Shown: positions 1-10,585 of the stretch, piece by piece | Layout: each line of letters starts with the position of its first letter | Numbering within the stretch: position 1 is the first letter of the stretch | Source: Streptomyces regalis | Lineage (GTDB): Bacteria > Actinomycetota > Actinomycetes > Streptomycetales > Streptomycetaceae | DNA: 63,209 nt | Assembly: GCF_001509475.1 (NCBI RefSeq) | Contig: NZ_LLZG01000389.1 | Span: forward strand, 1 to 63,209 | Reading direction: 5' to 3' | Position numbers and translations under genes: made by a program | Notes under the pieces: model-generated | What the model saw: the letters and a program-made list of their open reading frames with translations, nothing else | Database searches by the model: none | Told to the model about the DNA's origin: nothing

Positions 1-94
1 CCAGCCCCGATAACTCGCCGACATCCGCAGACACCCGCACCACCCCCCGGGAAGCACTACGCAGCAGCGTACGCCCGCAACTAAAACAACGGCA

Positions 95-934
95 TTGGGC
101 CTAGCCGACATCCCGCGGCTGCCCTTCGAACCGGCCCCGCTGCCCCGGGTGGACGCGCGCACGGTCGCCGTCTCCTGGGCGGGGCACGCCAGTTGGGTCG
201 TGCGGATCGGCGGACTGACCGTCCTCACCGACCCCGTCTGGTCGCGCCGCATCCTCGGCACCCCGACCCGCATCACCCCCGTGGGCATCGCCTGGAGCGC
301 CCTGCCGCGTGTCGACGCGGTCGTCATCTCTCACAACCACTACGACCACCTGGACGCCCCCACCCTGCGCCGACTCCCGCGCGACACCCCCGTGTTCGTG
401 CCGGCCGGCCTCGCGGGCTGGGTCCGTCGCCGCAGGTTCGCGCAGGTCACCGAGCTGGACTGGTGGGAGGCGGCCGAACTGTCCGGCGTCCGCTTCGACT
501 TCGTGCCCGCCCACCACTGGTCCAAGCGCACCCTGACCGACACCTGCCGCAGCCTGTGGGGCGGTTGGGTGCTCACCGCCCCCGACGGACAGCGCGTGTA
601 CTTCGCGGGCGACACGGGCTACGGCCACTGGTTCGCCCGCATCGGCGAGCGCTACCCCGGCATCGACCTCGCCCTCCTCCCCATCGGCGCCTACGACCCG
701 CGCTGGTGGCTGAGCGACGTCCACTGCGACCCGGAGGAGGCGGTCCGCGCCGCCCAGGACCTCGGCGCGCGACGGATGGCACCGATGCACTGGGCGACGT
801 TCGTGCTTTCGGCGGAGCCGGTCCTGGAACCGCTCACGCGCGTGCGGACGGCGTGGGAGAAGGCGGGGTTGGACCGGGAGGACTTGTGGGACCTACCGGT
901 TGGTGGCTCACGGGTGCTTGATATTGCCGGGTAA
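95..934 (+). CDS. MBL-fold metal-dependent hydrolase (UlaG/NAPE-PLD-like)
   Basis: The 279-residue protein is a metallo-beta-lactamase-fold hydrolase. The metal-binding motif SHNHYDHLD places H80, H82, D84 and H85. Further ligand candidates are H140/H141 (PAHHWSKRT), D173 (FAGDTGYG) and H232 (PMHWATF). This set matches the Lactamase_B_2 group, which includes UlaG-like lactonases and NAPE-PLD-like phosphodiesterases. There is no signal peptide, so it is probably cytoplasmic; the substrate cannot be read from sequence. The start is uncertain: TTG at 95 is used, but the frame is open back to a stop at 11-13 with no ATG or GTG and no clear ribosome site. The gene may therefore have lost part of its N-terminus. 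It converges on the dedA-like gene. Confidence 0.8.
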   Translation: MGLADIPRLPFEPAPLPRVDARTVAVSWAGHASWVVRIGGLTVLTDPVWSRRILGTPTRITPVGIAWSALPRVDAVVISHNHYDHLDAPTLRRLPRDTPVFVPAGLAGWVRRRRFAQVTELDWWEAAELSGVRFDFVPAHHWSKRTLTDTCRSLWGGWVLTAPDGQRVYFAGDTGYGHWFARIGERYPGIDLALLPIGAYDPRWWLSDVHCDPEEAVRAAQDLGARRMAPMHWATFVLSAEPVLEPLTRVRTAWEKAGLDREDLWDLPVGGSRVLDIAG

Positions 935-955
935 CCCGCACCCCGCGACGAAACA

Positions 956-1576
956 TCACTTGGCAGATCGAACCCGCTTCCAAACACTCGGCGCCGCACT
1001 GATGACCAGCGTCAACGCAACGGCCGCGACCACACCCTCCCACGGCTCCGGAAACAGCGACCCCCCAAGAATCCCGATCAACTGGTACGTCACAGCCCAG
1101 GCCAGGCAGGCCGGCAAGTTACCCCGAGCAAATCGCCGCACCGGCCACTTCGCCAGCAGACAGGCCAGCATCACCGGCAGCCGCCCCGCCGGCACCAGCC
1201 GGGACAACACCAGCACGGCCACCCCGTGCTCGGCGAGCTTCCCCTGCGCCTGCGTGAGCCGCTCCTCCGGCGCGCGCGAACGCATCGCCTCCAGCCAGCG
1301 CGATCCGTTCTTCGAGCGCATCCCGCGCCGCCCCAGCCAGTACAGCGTCACATCGCCCAGGAACGCGGCCGTCGACGCCGTCACGAACACCAGCGCCAGC
1401 GCGAACGGCGCCGTCTGGTGGAACGCCACGACCGCCGCCGAACTCACCAGCGCCCCGGTCGGCACGATCGGCACCAGCGCCCCGATCAGCACCAGCAGGA
1501 ACAGCGACGGATAGCCGATCGCCTGCTGCGTCGACTCCGGCGGCACCGTCGTGGCGGTGGCGGCCAGTATCGTCAC
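956..1576 (-). CDS. DedA-family (VTT domain) integral membrane protein
   Basis: This 206-residue multi-pass membrane protein has the DedA/SNARE-associated pattern. An amphipathic N-terminus is followed by hydrophobic segments near residues 22-45, 57-80, 125-150 and 160-190. A cytoplasmic basic stretch follows GRRGM, and the family-typical arginine/glycine motif RLVPAGR is present. DedA proteins are linked to lipid scramblase or flippase activity and envelope homeostasis. Its start overlaps the stop of the upstream MBL-fold gene by 4 bp (ATGA), so the two are almost certainly co-transcribed and translationally coupled. The substrate is unknown. Confidence 0.8.
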   Translation of the reverse strand: MTILAATATTVPPESTQQAIGYPSLFLLVLIGALVPIVPTGALVSSAAVVAFHQTAPFALALVFVTASTAAFLGDVTLYWLGRRGMRSKNGSRWLEAMRSRAPEERLTQAQGKLAEHGVAVLVLSRLVPAGRLPVMLACLLAKWPVRRFARGNLPACLAWAVTYQLIGILGGSLFPEPWEGVVAAVALTLVISAAPSVWKRVRSAK

Positions 1577-2346
1577 CGGGCCACCCCCAGGCGCACGCTC
1601 TCCCCGTGCGCGAGCCGGTGCACCGACACGCCGGGGGCACGCTCCGCCGCGAGCCGCACGAACTCGTCGCCCGGCGCATGGAATTCATGGGGGCGCACGG
1701 CGTCCATGCCGATCGGCCAGTACGTGCCGTAGTGCACCGGCACCGCACTGTGCGGCACGAGCCGGGCCAGCGCCTCGACGGCCCGCCCCGCGTCCAGGTG
1801 GCCTTCCCCGAGATACGGTCCCCAGCCGCCCACCGGCAGCAGCGCCACGTCGACCGGCCCGACCTCCTTCGCCATCGACTCGAACAGGCCGGTGTCCCCG
1901 GCGAAGTACGTACGCCCCTCGCCCTCGATGACATAACCGAGGGCGGGAGAGCGGTGCGGGCCGACGGGCAGCCGCCGCCCGTCGTGCCGCGCGGGCACGG
2001 CCCGTACGGCCAGCTCGCCCACCGTGGTCACGTCCCCGGGCGCCATCTCGGTCACCCGCAGATGCGTGAGCCGGCGCAGCGCAGGCACCGCGCGGAGCGC
2101 GCCCCGGGGCACGAGCAGGCGGGTGCCCTGCGCCAGCCTCGCCAGTGACGGAACGTGGAGGTGGTCCGCGTGGAGGTGGGAGACCACGGCGACGTCCGCA
2201 CGCCAGGCGCCCGGCGGCGGCAGTGCGCCCCGGCGACGGCGCAGGTGTGCGAGCCGGCGCGCGAACAGGGGGTCGGTGAGGACGCGTACGTTCGAATCGT
2301 CGACCGTGCAAGTGGCGTGACCCCACCAGGTGATCTCCACCGGCAC
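1573..2346 (-). CDS. MBL-fold metallo-hydrolase
   Basis: A 257-residue metallo-beta-lactamase-fold hydrolase. SHLHADHLH supplies H57, H59, D61 and H62; H121 (PARHDGRR), D151 (FAGDTGLF) and the C-terminal His of PVHYGTYWP complete a two-metal site. It resembles the Streptomyces Lactamase_B_2 hydrolases and is a distant relative of the protein encoded at 95-934, so the DedA gene is bracketed by two such enzymes. It is the first gene of a two-gene minus-strand unit with the dedA-like gene (ATGA overlap). The ATG at 2346 is preceded by an AAGGAGGC-like ribosome site. The reaction is unknown. Confidence 0.8.
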   Translation of the reverse strand: MPVEITWWGHATCTVDDSNVRVLTDPLFARRLAHLRRRRGALPPPGAWRADVAVVSHLHADHLHVPSLARLAQGTRLLVPRGALRAVPALRRLTHLRVTEMAPGDVTTVGELAVRAVPARHDGRRLPVGPHRSPALGYVIEGEGRTYFAGDTGLFESMAKEVGPVDVALLPVGGWGPYLGEGHLDAGRAVEALARLVPHSAVPVHYGTYWPIGMDAVRPHEFHAPGDEFVRLAAERAPGVSVHRLAHGESVRLGVAR

Positions 2347-2430
2347 CTTCTTTGCCTCCTTCGCGCGACTCCCCGAAGCGTACGGGCTGGAGTAGGGTCG
2401 GCGGCGAAACCCGGAGGTGAGGGGGACGCC

Positions 2431-2838
2431 ATGGGGTCATCCGTAGTGCGCGTGACGGCGATCGCCAGTCTGACGCCTCTCGAAGAGCTGGACGCCGACC
2501 CCTTCCTGGTGGACTCCCGCAGCCAGCACGCGATGTGCGCGCGCTGGGCCGCCGAGCACGGGTACGTCGTCGCGCGCGAGCTCCTCGTACGCCGGTTGCG
2601 AGCGGACCACACCGTACTGTGGGAGGGCGTCCGACCCGGCCTCGACCTGTTCGTGGCGCCCAGCCGGAGGGTGCTGGAGAGCGCGTTGTCCTCCGTCGAT
2701 GAGTTCACTGCGGAGTGCGCCCGGCGGGGGGCGCGGGTGGAGATCGTGGGGCGCGCGGAGCCGTTGTACGACGCCCAGATGAAGGCCCGGGTGCACCGGA
2801 GGCTGTCGATGCCGACGGCCGGGTACGACGGGCGTTGA
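2431..2838 (+). CDS. Hypothetical protein, 135 aa
   Basis: I do not recognise a family. The ATG at 2431 is chosen because GGAGGTGA lies just upstream at about 2413-2420 and the following codons have strong third-position GC. The longer open frame upstream is antisense to the MBL gene. The protein is soluble-looking, charged, and has no signal peptide or membrane segment. A region rich in Arg and Glu (residues about 25-55) reads like a small alpha/beta domain faintly reminiscent of resolvase N-termini, but the catalytic serine context is absent. It is divergent from the MBL-dedA pair with 84 bp between starts. Confidence 0.6.
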   Translation: MGSSVVRVTAIASLTPLEELDADPFLVDSRSQHAMCARWAAEHGYVVARELLVRRLRADHTVLWEGVRPGLDLFVAPSRRVLESALSSVDEFTAECARRGARVEIVGRAEPLYDAQMKARVHRRLSMPTAGYDGR

Positions 2839-2967
2839 GTGCGCCGCCGGCAGCGTTGCCGAACCGCAGCCTGAGAAGGAACCGGTGGGGAGTGTGACGC
2901 GTTGTGTCAGGCTGGGGCGTAAAGGCCCGTTTCGGGGCGGCGAGCCGGGACGTGAGGTGAGCTGGGC

Positions 2968-5085
2968 GTGCGAGGTGGGCGTTGGCGGCGGGTCGCCAGT
3001 CAGGTCGGGCGGAGCGTCACCGTGTGGGCGGTCTCCACCGTCACGATACTCGTGCTCGCCGGGATCCTGCCCGACTTCCAGCTCCAGTCCGCGGACGGTG
3101 ACAGCGCCACCCGTATCGCCGTCACCGCGGCCCTCGGCGCCGGCGCGTTCGGTCTGCTCTCGGCGATCTTCTGGCCCCTCCTCGTGCGGCTCCTGCTGCT
3201 GGTGCCCGCCCTCGTGCTCGGCCTGCTGGTGTTCTTCCTCAACGGCTCGCTCCTCATCGTCGCCCTGCGCCTCGTCCCATCCGGCGACAGCGAGGCCGCC
3301 CCCGAGACCGCCGTCATCGTCGCCGCCGTGATGTCCGCCGTCGCCTCCGCCACCGGCGCCGCCCTCGCCGTACGGGACGACGACGCGTACCGGCGCAGGC
3401 TGTACCGTCTCGCCGACCGCCGCCGTAGAGCGCTGCCACCCGGCCCGTCCAGCCCCGGCACCGTCTTCCTGCAGCTCGACGGCGTAGGCCACGACGTCCT
3501 GCGCGACGCCGTCGGCAAGGACCTGATGCCGACCGTCGCCCGCTGGCTCGGCGACAGGAACAGGGACAGCGACAGGAACAGGGACGGTACCGGCGCCGGT
3601 GCCCGCCCCACCCACCGGCTCACCCCCTGGCGCACCGACTGGTCCAGCCAGACCGGCGCCAGCCAGCTCGGCATCCTGCACGGCAGCAACCACGACGTCC
3701 CCGCCTTCCGCTGGTACGAGAAGGCCGGCCGCGAGGTGATGGTCTGCAACCGCCCCACCAGCGCGGCCGAACTCCAGCGCCGGGCCATCGACCGGACCGG
3801 TGACAGCGGACTGCTCACCGCCGACGGGGCCAGCCGCGGCAACCTCTTCAGCGGCGGCGCCGACGAGCAGGCCCTCGTGCTGTCCATCGCCACGAAACGC
3901 CGCAGCCGCGAGAACCGCTCCCGGGCGGGCTACTTCGCCTACTTCTCCGACCCGGCGAACGCCGTGCGCACCGCCCTGTCCTTCGTCGCCGAGGTCTGCC
4001 GCGAGATCGGCCAGTCCACCCACGCCCGAGCCCGCAAGGTCCGGCCGAGGGTCTCCCGCGGCGGCCTCTACCCGTTCGTCCGTGCCTTCGCGACCGTCGT
4101 CGAGCGGGACGTCGTCGTGGCCGCGGTGATGGGCGACATGCTCGCCGGGCGCACCTCCGTCTACGCCGACCTCGTGGCGTACGACGAAGTGGCCCACCAC
4201 TCCGGACCGTGCAGCCGGGACGCCGAGAAGGTCCTCGAACGCCTCGACCGGGCCCTGGCGTTGATCGAGAAAGTCGCCGAGCACGCGCCACGGCCGTACC
4301 GGATCGTCGTGCTGTCGGACCACGGCCAGAGCCCCGGCGAGACCTTCCGCGCCCGCTACGGTCTCGGCCTAGGCGACCTGGTGCGGGCCGGCTGCGGGCT
4401 GCCCGTGCCGCGCAAGGCGCAGCGCACCCACAGCGGCGCCGAGGCCCGCGCGGCCGTGCGCGCGGCGCTGCGCCGGCCCGTCGAGGAGGGCGGCGAGGAG
4501 CATCGCCCCTCCCGCCGACGCTCGGAGCCGCTCGTGCTCGCGTCCGGCAACCTCGGCCTGGTCTCCTTCCCGGACGTGCCGCACCGGATGACCAAGGAGG
4601 AGATCGACGCCCGCCACCCGGCCCTGCTCACCACCCTCGCCAACCACCCCGGCGTCGGTTTCGTACTCGTCCGCAGCGAGGAGCACGGCGGGGTCGTGCT
4701 CGGCGCGTACGGCGCGCAGATCCCGCTGGACCGACTCGACAACGATCCGGGACCGTTGGAGGTCTTCGGGCCGGGCGCCGCCGACGCCGTACGCCGCACG
4801 CACTCCTTCCCGAACGCCGCCGACATCATGGTCAACTCCGCATACGACCCGGCCGACGGCGGCGAGGTCCTCGCCTTCGAGGAGCAGATCGGCTCGCACG
4901 GCGGACTCGGCGGAGCGCAGGGCAAGCCCTTCCTCATGTCGCCGCTCGCCTTCTCCGCGCCGGTCGACGACGGGGAGGACCTCGTCGGCGCCGAGCACGT
5001 CCACCGCGTGCTGCGCCGCTGGCTGCGTGAATCGAACGGCCCCCAGGTGCCCTTGGAGGCGGAGCCGGAGGAGCGGGCCGCCTGA
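2968..5085 (+). CDS. Membrane-anchored alkaline-phosphatase-superfamily phosphodiesterase with holin-like N-terminus
   Basis: A 705-residue protein. The first 135 residues hold four hydrophobic segments (about 12-32, 46-70, 72-98 and 112-134) resembling the phage-holin-family/Mmp4-like membrane domain seen in Streptomyces. A basic linker leads to a type I phosphodiesterase/nucleotide pyrophosphatase fold from about residue 165. Metal and nucleophile motifs are visible: FLQLDGVGHD, the nucleophile region WSSQTGASQ, YDEVAHHSG and VLSDHGQSPG. It probably acts at the membrane on a phosphodiester or phosphonate substrate. GTG at 2968 follows GAGGTGAG (2954-2961). It stands alone, upstream of the moxR pair. 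Confidence 0.8.
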   Translation: MRGGRWRRVASQVGRSVTVWAVSTVTILVLAGILPDFQLQSADGDSATRIAVTAALGAGAFGLLSAIFWPLLVRLLLLVPALVLGLLVFFLNGSLLIVALRLVPSGDSEAAPETAVIVAAVMSAVASATGAALAVRDDDAYRRRLYRLADRRRRALPPGPSSPGTVFLQLDGVGHDVLRDAVGKDLMPTVARWLGDRNRDSDRNRDGTGAGARPTHRLTPWRTDWSSQTGASQLGILHGSNHDVPAFRWYEKAGREVMVCNRPTSAAELQRRAIDRTGDSGLLTADGASRGNLFSGGADEQALVLSIATKRRSRENRSRAGYFAYFSDPANAVRTALSFVAEVCREIGQSTHARARKVRPRVSRGGLYPFVRAFATVVERDVVVAAVMGDMLAGRTSVYADLVAYDEVAHHSGPCSRDAEKVLERLDRALALIEKVAEHAPRPYRIVVLSDHGQSPGETFRARYGLGLGDLVRAGCGLPVPRKAQRTHSGAEARAAVRAALRRPVEEGGEEHRPSRRRSEPLVLASGNLGLVSFPDVPHRMTKEEIDARHPALLTTLANHPGVGFVLVRSEEHGGVVLGAYGAQIPLDRLDNDPGPLEVFGPGAADAVRRTHSFPNAADIMVNSAYDPADGGEVLAFEEQIGSHGGLGGAQGKPFLMSPLAFSAPVDDGEDLVGAEHVHRVLRRWLRESNGPQVPLEAEPEERAA

Positions 5086-5219
5086 GTGCCGGGCGCTGTC
5101 AGCGCCGGTCGCGCAACAAATCGGATGACGGCCGCAACCATCAATTGAGAACCTCGACGGCGAGCAACCACATCCGCGAGAGCGGCGCCGGTTTAGGCGC
5201 AAAGAGGGGAGTCCCTGCC

Positions 5220-6281
5220 TTGCAGGCAGCCGTAACTGTCACGCCCGCCCGTATCCCCGACCTCCTTCTCGGCCTCGCCACCGTGCGGCCGGTCTTCATC
5301 TGGGGCGCCCCCGGCATCGGAAAGTCCTCCCTCGTCCGGGACTTCGCCGAGTCGCTGGGGCTGGAGTGCGTGAGCCTGCTCGGCACTCAGCTCGCGCCGG
5401 AGGACCTGATCGGCGTGCCGCAGATCCGCGACGGACGGTCCGTGTTCTGCCCGCCCGAGGCCATTGCCCGCGACGAGCCGTACTGCCTGTTCCTGGACGA
5501 GCTGAACGCGGCCACCCCGGATGTGCAGAAGGCGTTCTACTCGCTGATCCTGGACCGCCGTATCGGCAACTACGAACTCCCCAAGGGCTCGATCGTCATC
5601 GGCGCCGGCAACCGCGCCACCGACAACGCCCTCGCCCGCCCCATCGCCTCCGCCCTCGTCAACCGCCTCACCCACATCCACCTGGAGGCGTCCGCCAAGG
5701 ACTGGCTGACCTGGGCCGCGAACAACGGCATCCACCCGTGGGTCCTGGACCACCTCACCGACCGGCCCGACCACCTGTGGTCCAAGCCGCCGAAGACCGA
5801 GGAGCCGTTCTCCACGCCCCGCTCCTGGCACATGCTCTCCGACGCGCTGCACTCCTTCGGCCGCGACCTCGACGAGGAGACGCTGAAGGTGCTCGCGCAC
5901 GGCACGCTGACGCCCGTGCACGCCACCGCGTTCTGCGGCTACGTCAAGATCGTGCGCAGCCAGTTCGGCATCGAGGCGATCATCAAGGGCGACGCCCGCT
6001 GGCCGCACCGCATGGCGGAGCGCGACCTGCTGTACTACCTCGCCGAGTCCTTCCGCGGGCGGCTCATCAAGGAGCTGCCGGTCAGCAAGGAGCACATGTC
6101 GGCGAACGGGCGGCAGACCGCGTACCGCGCCAAGTCGCTGCTGGTGCAGCTTGCGGAGATCTCCGTCGAGGTCGCCCAGAGCGTCATCGCCTCCGACGCC
6201 GACGGCAACCCCGTCCTGCCCGCCTGGTTCCTGGTCGAGGCGGCGCGGGACATGCCCCGGCTGGTCGAGGCGCGGCGATGA
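5220..6281 (+). CDS. MoxR-type AAA+ ATPase
   Basis: A 353-residue AAA+ protein of the MoxR group. Walker A is GAPGIGKSS (residues 29-37), Walker B is CLFLDELN, and sensor 1 is IVIGAGNRATDN. MoxR ATPases act as chaperones that mature or remodel a partner carrying a von Willebrand A domain, and exactly such a partner follows. TTG at 5220 is preferred: AGGGGAG (5205-5211) sits 8 bp upstream and homologous proteins begin close to this point. An earlier TTG at 5145 lacks a ribosome site. The stop overlaps the next start (ATGA), so the two proteins are made together. Confidence 0.85.
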   Translation: MQAAVTVTPARIPDLLLGLATVRPVFIWGAPGIGKSSLVRDFAESLGLECVSLLGTQLAPEDLIGVPQIRDGRSVFCPPEAIARDEPYCLFLDELNAATPDVQKAFYSLILDRRIGNYELPKGSIVIGAGNRATDNALARPIASALVNRLTHIHLEASAKDWLTWAANNGIHPWVLDHLTDRPDHLWSKPPKTEEPFSTPRSWHMLSDALHSFGRDLDEETLKVLAHGTLTPVHATAFCGYVKIVRSQFGIEAIIKGDARWPHRMAERDLLYYLAESFRGRLIKELPVSKEHMSANGRQTAYRAKSLLVQLAEISVEVAQSVIASDADGNPVLPAWFLVEAARDMPRLVEARR

Positions 6282-8086
6282 GCCGGACTCCCGCCAACCG
6301 AACTCCCGCGAAGAAGAAGCGGGATGTCGCGGGCGAGGCGTTCGCCGAGGGGATGCGGCTGGTGCGGGCCAACCCCGCGCTCGCCGCCGTCGAGTTCAGC
6401 GTCTGCCGCGACGAGAAGTGCGACACGGCGCTCCGGGACGGACTCGTCCGCGTCTCCTCCAGCGGCACGCTGCACGCCCACCCGACGCGCATCGCCGATC
6501 CCGCCGTGTGGGCCTGGTCGATCGCGCATGCCGTCCTCCACCTCGGCTTCGGCCACGTCCCGGCGGCGAAGGGGGAGCGCGAGCAGCCCGACCGCTACGA
6601 CATCGCGGCACGCTGCGTGACCGTCAACCGCTTCCTGCTGTCCTTCCCCATCGGCCGTGCCCCGGACGACCAGCCCCTGTCGTACCCGGACGGCGACGAG
6701 GAGCGACTCGCCGCGCACTGGCGACGCAACGGGCTCCCGGCCGCGTACGAGCGCTGCGGTACCGCCGGCGCCGAGCCCGACCAGCTGCTCGTGGAATGGC
6801 GCGGCTGGTACAACCAGCCCCCGGACCATCAGCTGGCCTTCGCCACCGCGCTGACCCGCACCGTCTCCACCGCGATGGACATGGCGGGCGGCCGCCGCGA
6901 CTCCATGGACGGCGAACCCGTCAAGAAGCGGCCCTGGCAGTGGGCGCTGGAGTGGTTCATCACCTCCTACCCGCTGCTCGGCGGCATCGCGGCCGGCATC
7001 AAGCTGGTCGCCGACGCCGAACTCGCCCGCGCGCACGGCATCTCCGTCGCCGCCGTCAACGCCGAGGCCGGTGAGATCTACATCAACCCGCTGCGGACCT
7101 TCGAGGACGAGGAGTGGCGGTTCATCCTCGCCCACGAGATGCTGCACGCCGCCCTGCGCCACGGCGACCGCTGCGGCGCCCGCGACCCGTACCTGTTCAA
7201 CGTCGCCTGCGACTACGTCATCAACGGCTGGCTGCGCGAGATGCAGGTCGGCGAGATGCCCCACGGACTGCTGTACGACGCGCAGTTCACGGGCCTGTCC
7301 GCCGAGGAGGTGTACGACCGGATCGTCGGCGACCTGCGCCGGATGCGCCGGCTGGCCACCCTGCGCGGCAAGGGCGTCGGCGATGTGCTCGGCGCCCCGC
7401 TCGGCCGGCCCGGTGACACTTGCGACCTCGACGAGTTCTACCGCCGCGGCCTCTCCCAGGGCCTGGACCTGCACCAGCAGCAGGAGCGCGGCTTCCTGCC
7501 CGGCGGCCTGGTCCAGGAGATCCGCGCGCTCAGCCATCCGCCGCTGCCCTGGGACGCCCGACTGGCCCGCTGGTTCGACGAGTTCGTGCCACGCCCCGAA
7601 CCGGTCCGGACGTACGCCCGTCCCTCGCGCCGCCAGTCGTCGACCCCCGACATCCCGCGCGCGGGCCACTATTTCCCGCCCGAGGAGATCGCCCGCTGCA
7701 CCTTCGGCGTGGTCCTGGACACCTCCGGCTCGATGGGAGCCGTCCTGCTCGGCAAGGCGCTGGGCGCGATCGCCTCGTACGCCGAGGCCCGGGACGTACC
7801 GGCGGCGCGCGTGGTGTTCTGCGACGCGGCACCGCACGACGCCGGCTATGTGCCGGTGACGGAGATCGCGGGGCGGGTGCGGGTGCACGGGCGGGGCGGT
7901 ACGGTCCTGCAGCCCGGGATCGATCTGCTGCAGCGCGCGGACGACTTCCCGCCGGGCGCGCCCGTCCTGGTCATCACGGACGGCTGGTGCGACGTGCTGC
8001 GGGTGCGGCGCGAGCACGCGTACCTGATTCCGCAAGGTCGTCGTCTGCCGTTCACCCCGCGTGGGCCGGTCTTCCGGGTGCAGTGA
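6278..8086 (+). CDS. Putative metallopeptidase with C-terminal VWA-like domain (DUF2201 type)
   Basis: A 602-residue protein with two parts. The first is a DUF2201_N-like metallopeptidase region whose zinc motif HEMLH begins at H286 (H286, E287, H290). The second, from about residue 475, is a VWA-like domain with a MIDAS start DTSGSMG near residue 481. Family knowledge pairs these proteins with MoxR ATPases as chaperone and client; the direct upstream overlap with a moxR gene supports this. No signal peptide is present, so it is cytoplasmic. The substrate is unknown. The N-terminal 15 residues are basic and low complexity. Confidence 0.85.
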   Translation: MSRTPANRTPAKKKRDVAGEAFAEGMRLVRANPALAAVEFSVCRDEKCDTALRDGLVRVSSSGTLHAHPTRIADPAVWAWSIAHAVLHLGFGHVPAAKGEREQPDRYDIAARCVTVNRFLLSFPIGRAPDDQPLSYPDGDEERLAAHWRRNGLPAAYERCGTAGAEPDQLLVEWRGWYNQPPDHQLAFATALTRTVSTAMDMAGGRRDSMDGEPVKKRPWQWALEWFITSYPLLGGIAAGIKLVADAELARAHGISVAAVNAEAGEIYINPLRTFEDEEWRFILAHEMLHAALRHGDRCGARDPYLFNVACDYVINGWLREMQVGEMPHGLLYDAQFTGLSAEEVYDRIVGDLRRMRRLATLRGKGVGDVLGAPLGRPGDTCDLDEFYRRGLSQGLDLHQQQERGFLPGGLVQEIRALSHPPLPWDARLARWFDEFVPRPEPVRTYARPSRRQSSTPDIPRAGHYFPPEEIARCTFGVVLDTSGSMGAVLLGKALGAIASYAEARDVPAARVVFCDAAPHDAGYVPVTEIAGRVRVHGRGGTVLQPGIDLLQRADDFPPGAPVLVITDGWCDVLRVRREHAYLIPQGRRLPFTPRGPVFRVQ

Positions 8087-8144
8087 GCCGGAATGTGATC
8101 GGATGGTCCCCCAAGGAAACAGCAAGAATTCGGAAGGACTCACC

Positions 8145-8573
8145 GTGGCAACCACGCGCTCCGCACACACCGTCTGGGAAGGCAACCTGCTTGAGGGCAA
8201 CGGTGTCGTCAACTTCGACTCCTCCGGTGCCATCGTCGCGCAGCCGGTCACCTGGGCCTCGCGCGCCCAGGAGGCGAACGGCAAGACCAGCCCGGAGGAG
8301 CTGATCGCCGCCGCGCACTCCAGCTGCTTCTCCATGGCGCTGTCGCACGCCCTGAACGGCGCGGGCACCCCGCCCACCAAGCTCGTCACCTCTGCCGACG
8401 TGAGCTTCCAGCCGGGTGAGGGGATCACCGGCATCCACCTCACCGTCGAGGGCACGGTTCCCGGCATCGACAACGACACGTTCGTCGCCGCCGCGGAGGA
8501 CGCGAAGAAGAACTGCCCGGTCAGCCAGGCTCTGACCGGTACGACGATCACGCTGTCGGCCAAGCTGGCGTAG
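8145..8573 (+). CDS. osmC: OsmC-family peroxiredoxin
   Basis: A 142-residue OsmC-like protein. The two redox cysteines are in [11 protein letters not shown] (peroxidatic) and [10 protein letters not shown] (resolving), the pattern of OsmC rather than Ohr. OsmC proteins reduce organic hydroperoxides with thiol reductants in the cytoplasm. GTG at 8145 follows GGAAGGA (8132-8138). A strong hairpin follows the stop, and the next gene is dnaK, so it forms its own transcription unit. Its presence beside a chaperone gene suggests a small stress cluster, but no shared regulator is visible. Confidence 0.85.
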   Translation: MATTRSAHTVWEGNLLEGNGVVNFDSSGAIVAQPVTWASRAQEANGKTSPEELIAAAHSSCFSMALSHALNGAGTPPTKLVTSADVSFQPGEGITGIHLTVEGTVPGIDNDTFVAAAEDAKKNCPVSQALTGTTITLSAKLA

Positions 8574-8581
8574 CGCTCCGC

Positions 8582-8609
8582 CGGCGGCTGAGCGCCCGCT
8601 CAGCCGCCG
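8582..8609 (+). terminator. Hairpin terminator after osmC
   Basis: A perfect 13-bp inverted repeat (8582-8594 with 8597-8609) is separated by 2 bases and followed by TTT. It lies 9 bases after the osmC stop codon. Confidence 0.8.
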
Positions 8610-8640
8610 TTTGGGACTCGTCCCCCAGGTCACCCGTCCC

Positions 8641-8670
8641 ATTGACAAGAACCCGCTCAAGTTTTGTGCT
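8641..8670 (+). promoter_or_regulatory. Promoter-like TTGACA overlapped by a HAIR-like (HspR) inverted repeat upstream of dnaK
   Basis: ATTGACA (8641-8647) and GCTCAAG (8655-8661) are separated by exactly 7 bases. This is the spacing of the HspR operator HAIR (CTTGAGT-N7-ACTCAAG): the right arm matches 6 of 7 and the left arm 4 of 7. TTGACA (8642-8647) could serve as the -35 hexamer, with a weak -10 near 8665-8670. Repression by HspR is an inference. Confidence 0.45.
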
Positions 8671-8706
8671 GGAGTTCAAGGGGCGCCCTGGCGGAAGGGG
8701 ACAGCG

Positions 8707-10575
<1,869 letters not shown>

Positions 10576-10585
10576 GGCGCCCCGC

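Noticed and set aside
5145..5219. Earlier TTG start for the MoxR gene
   Set aside because: No ribosome site before 5145, and the added residues are low complexity; TTG at 5220 has AGGGGAG at proper spacing.
6035..8563. 842-codon minus-strand open frame
   Set aside because: Antisense to the moxR/VWA/osmC genes, with the low-complexity composition of a shadow frame.
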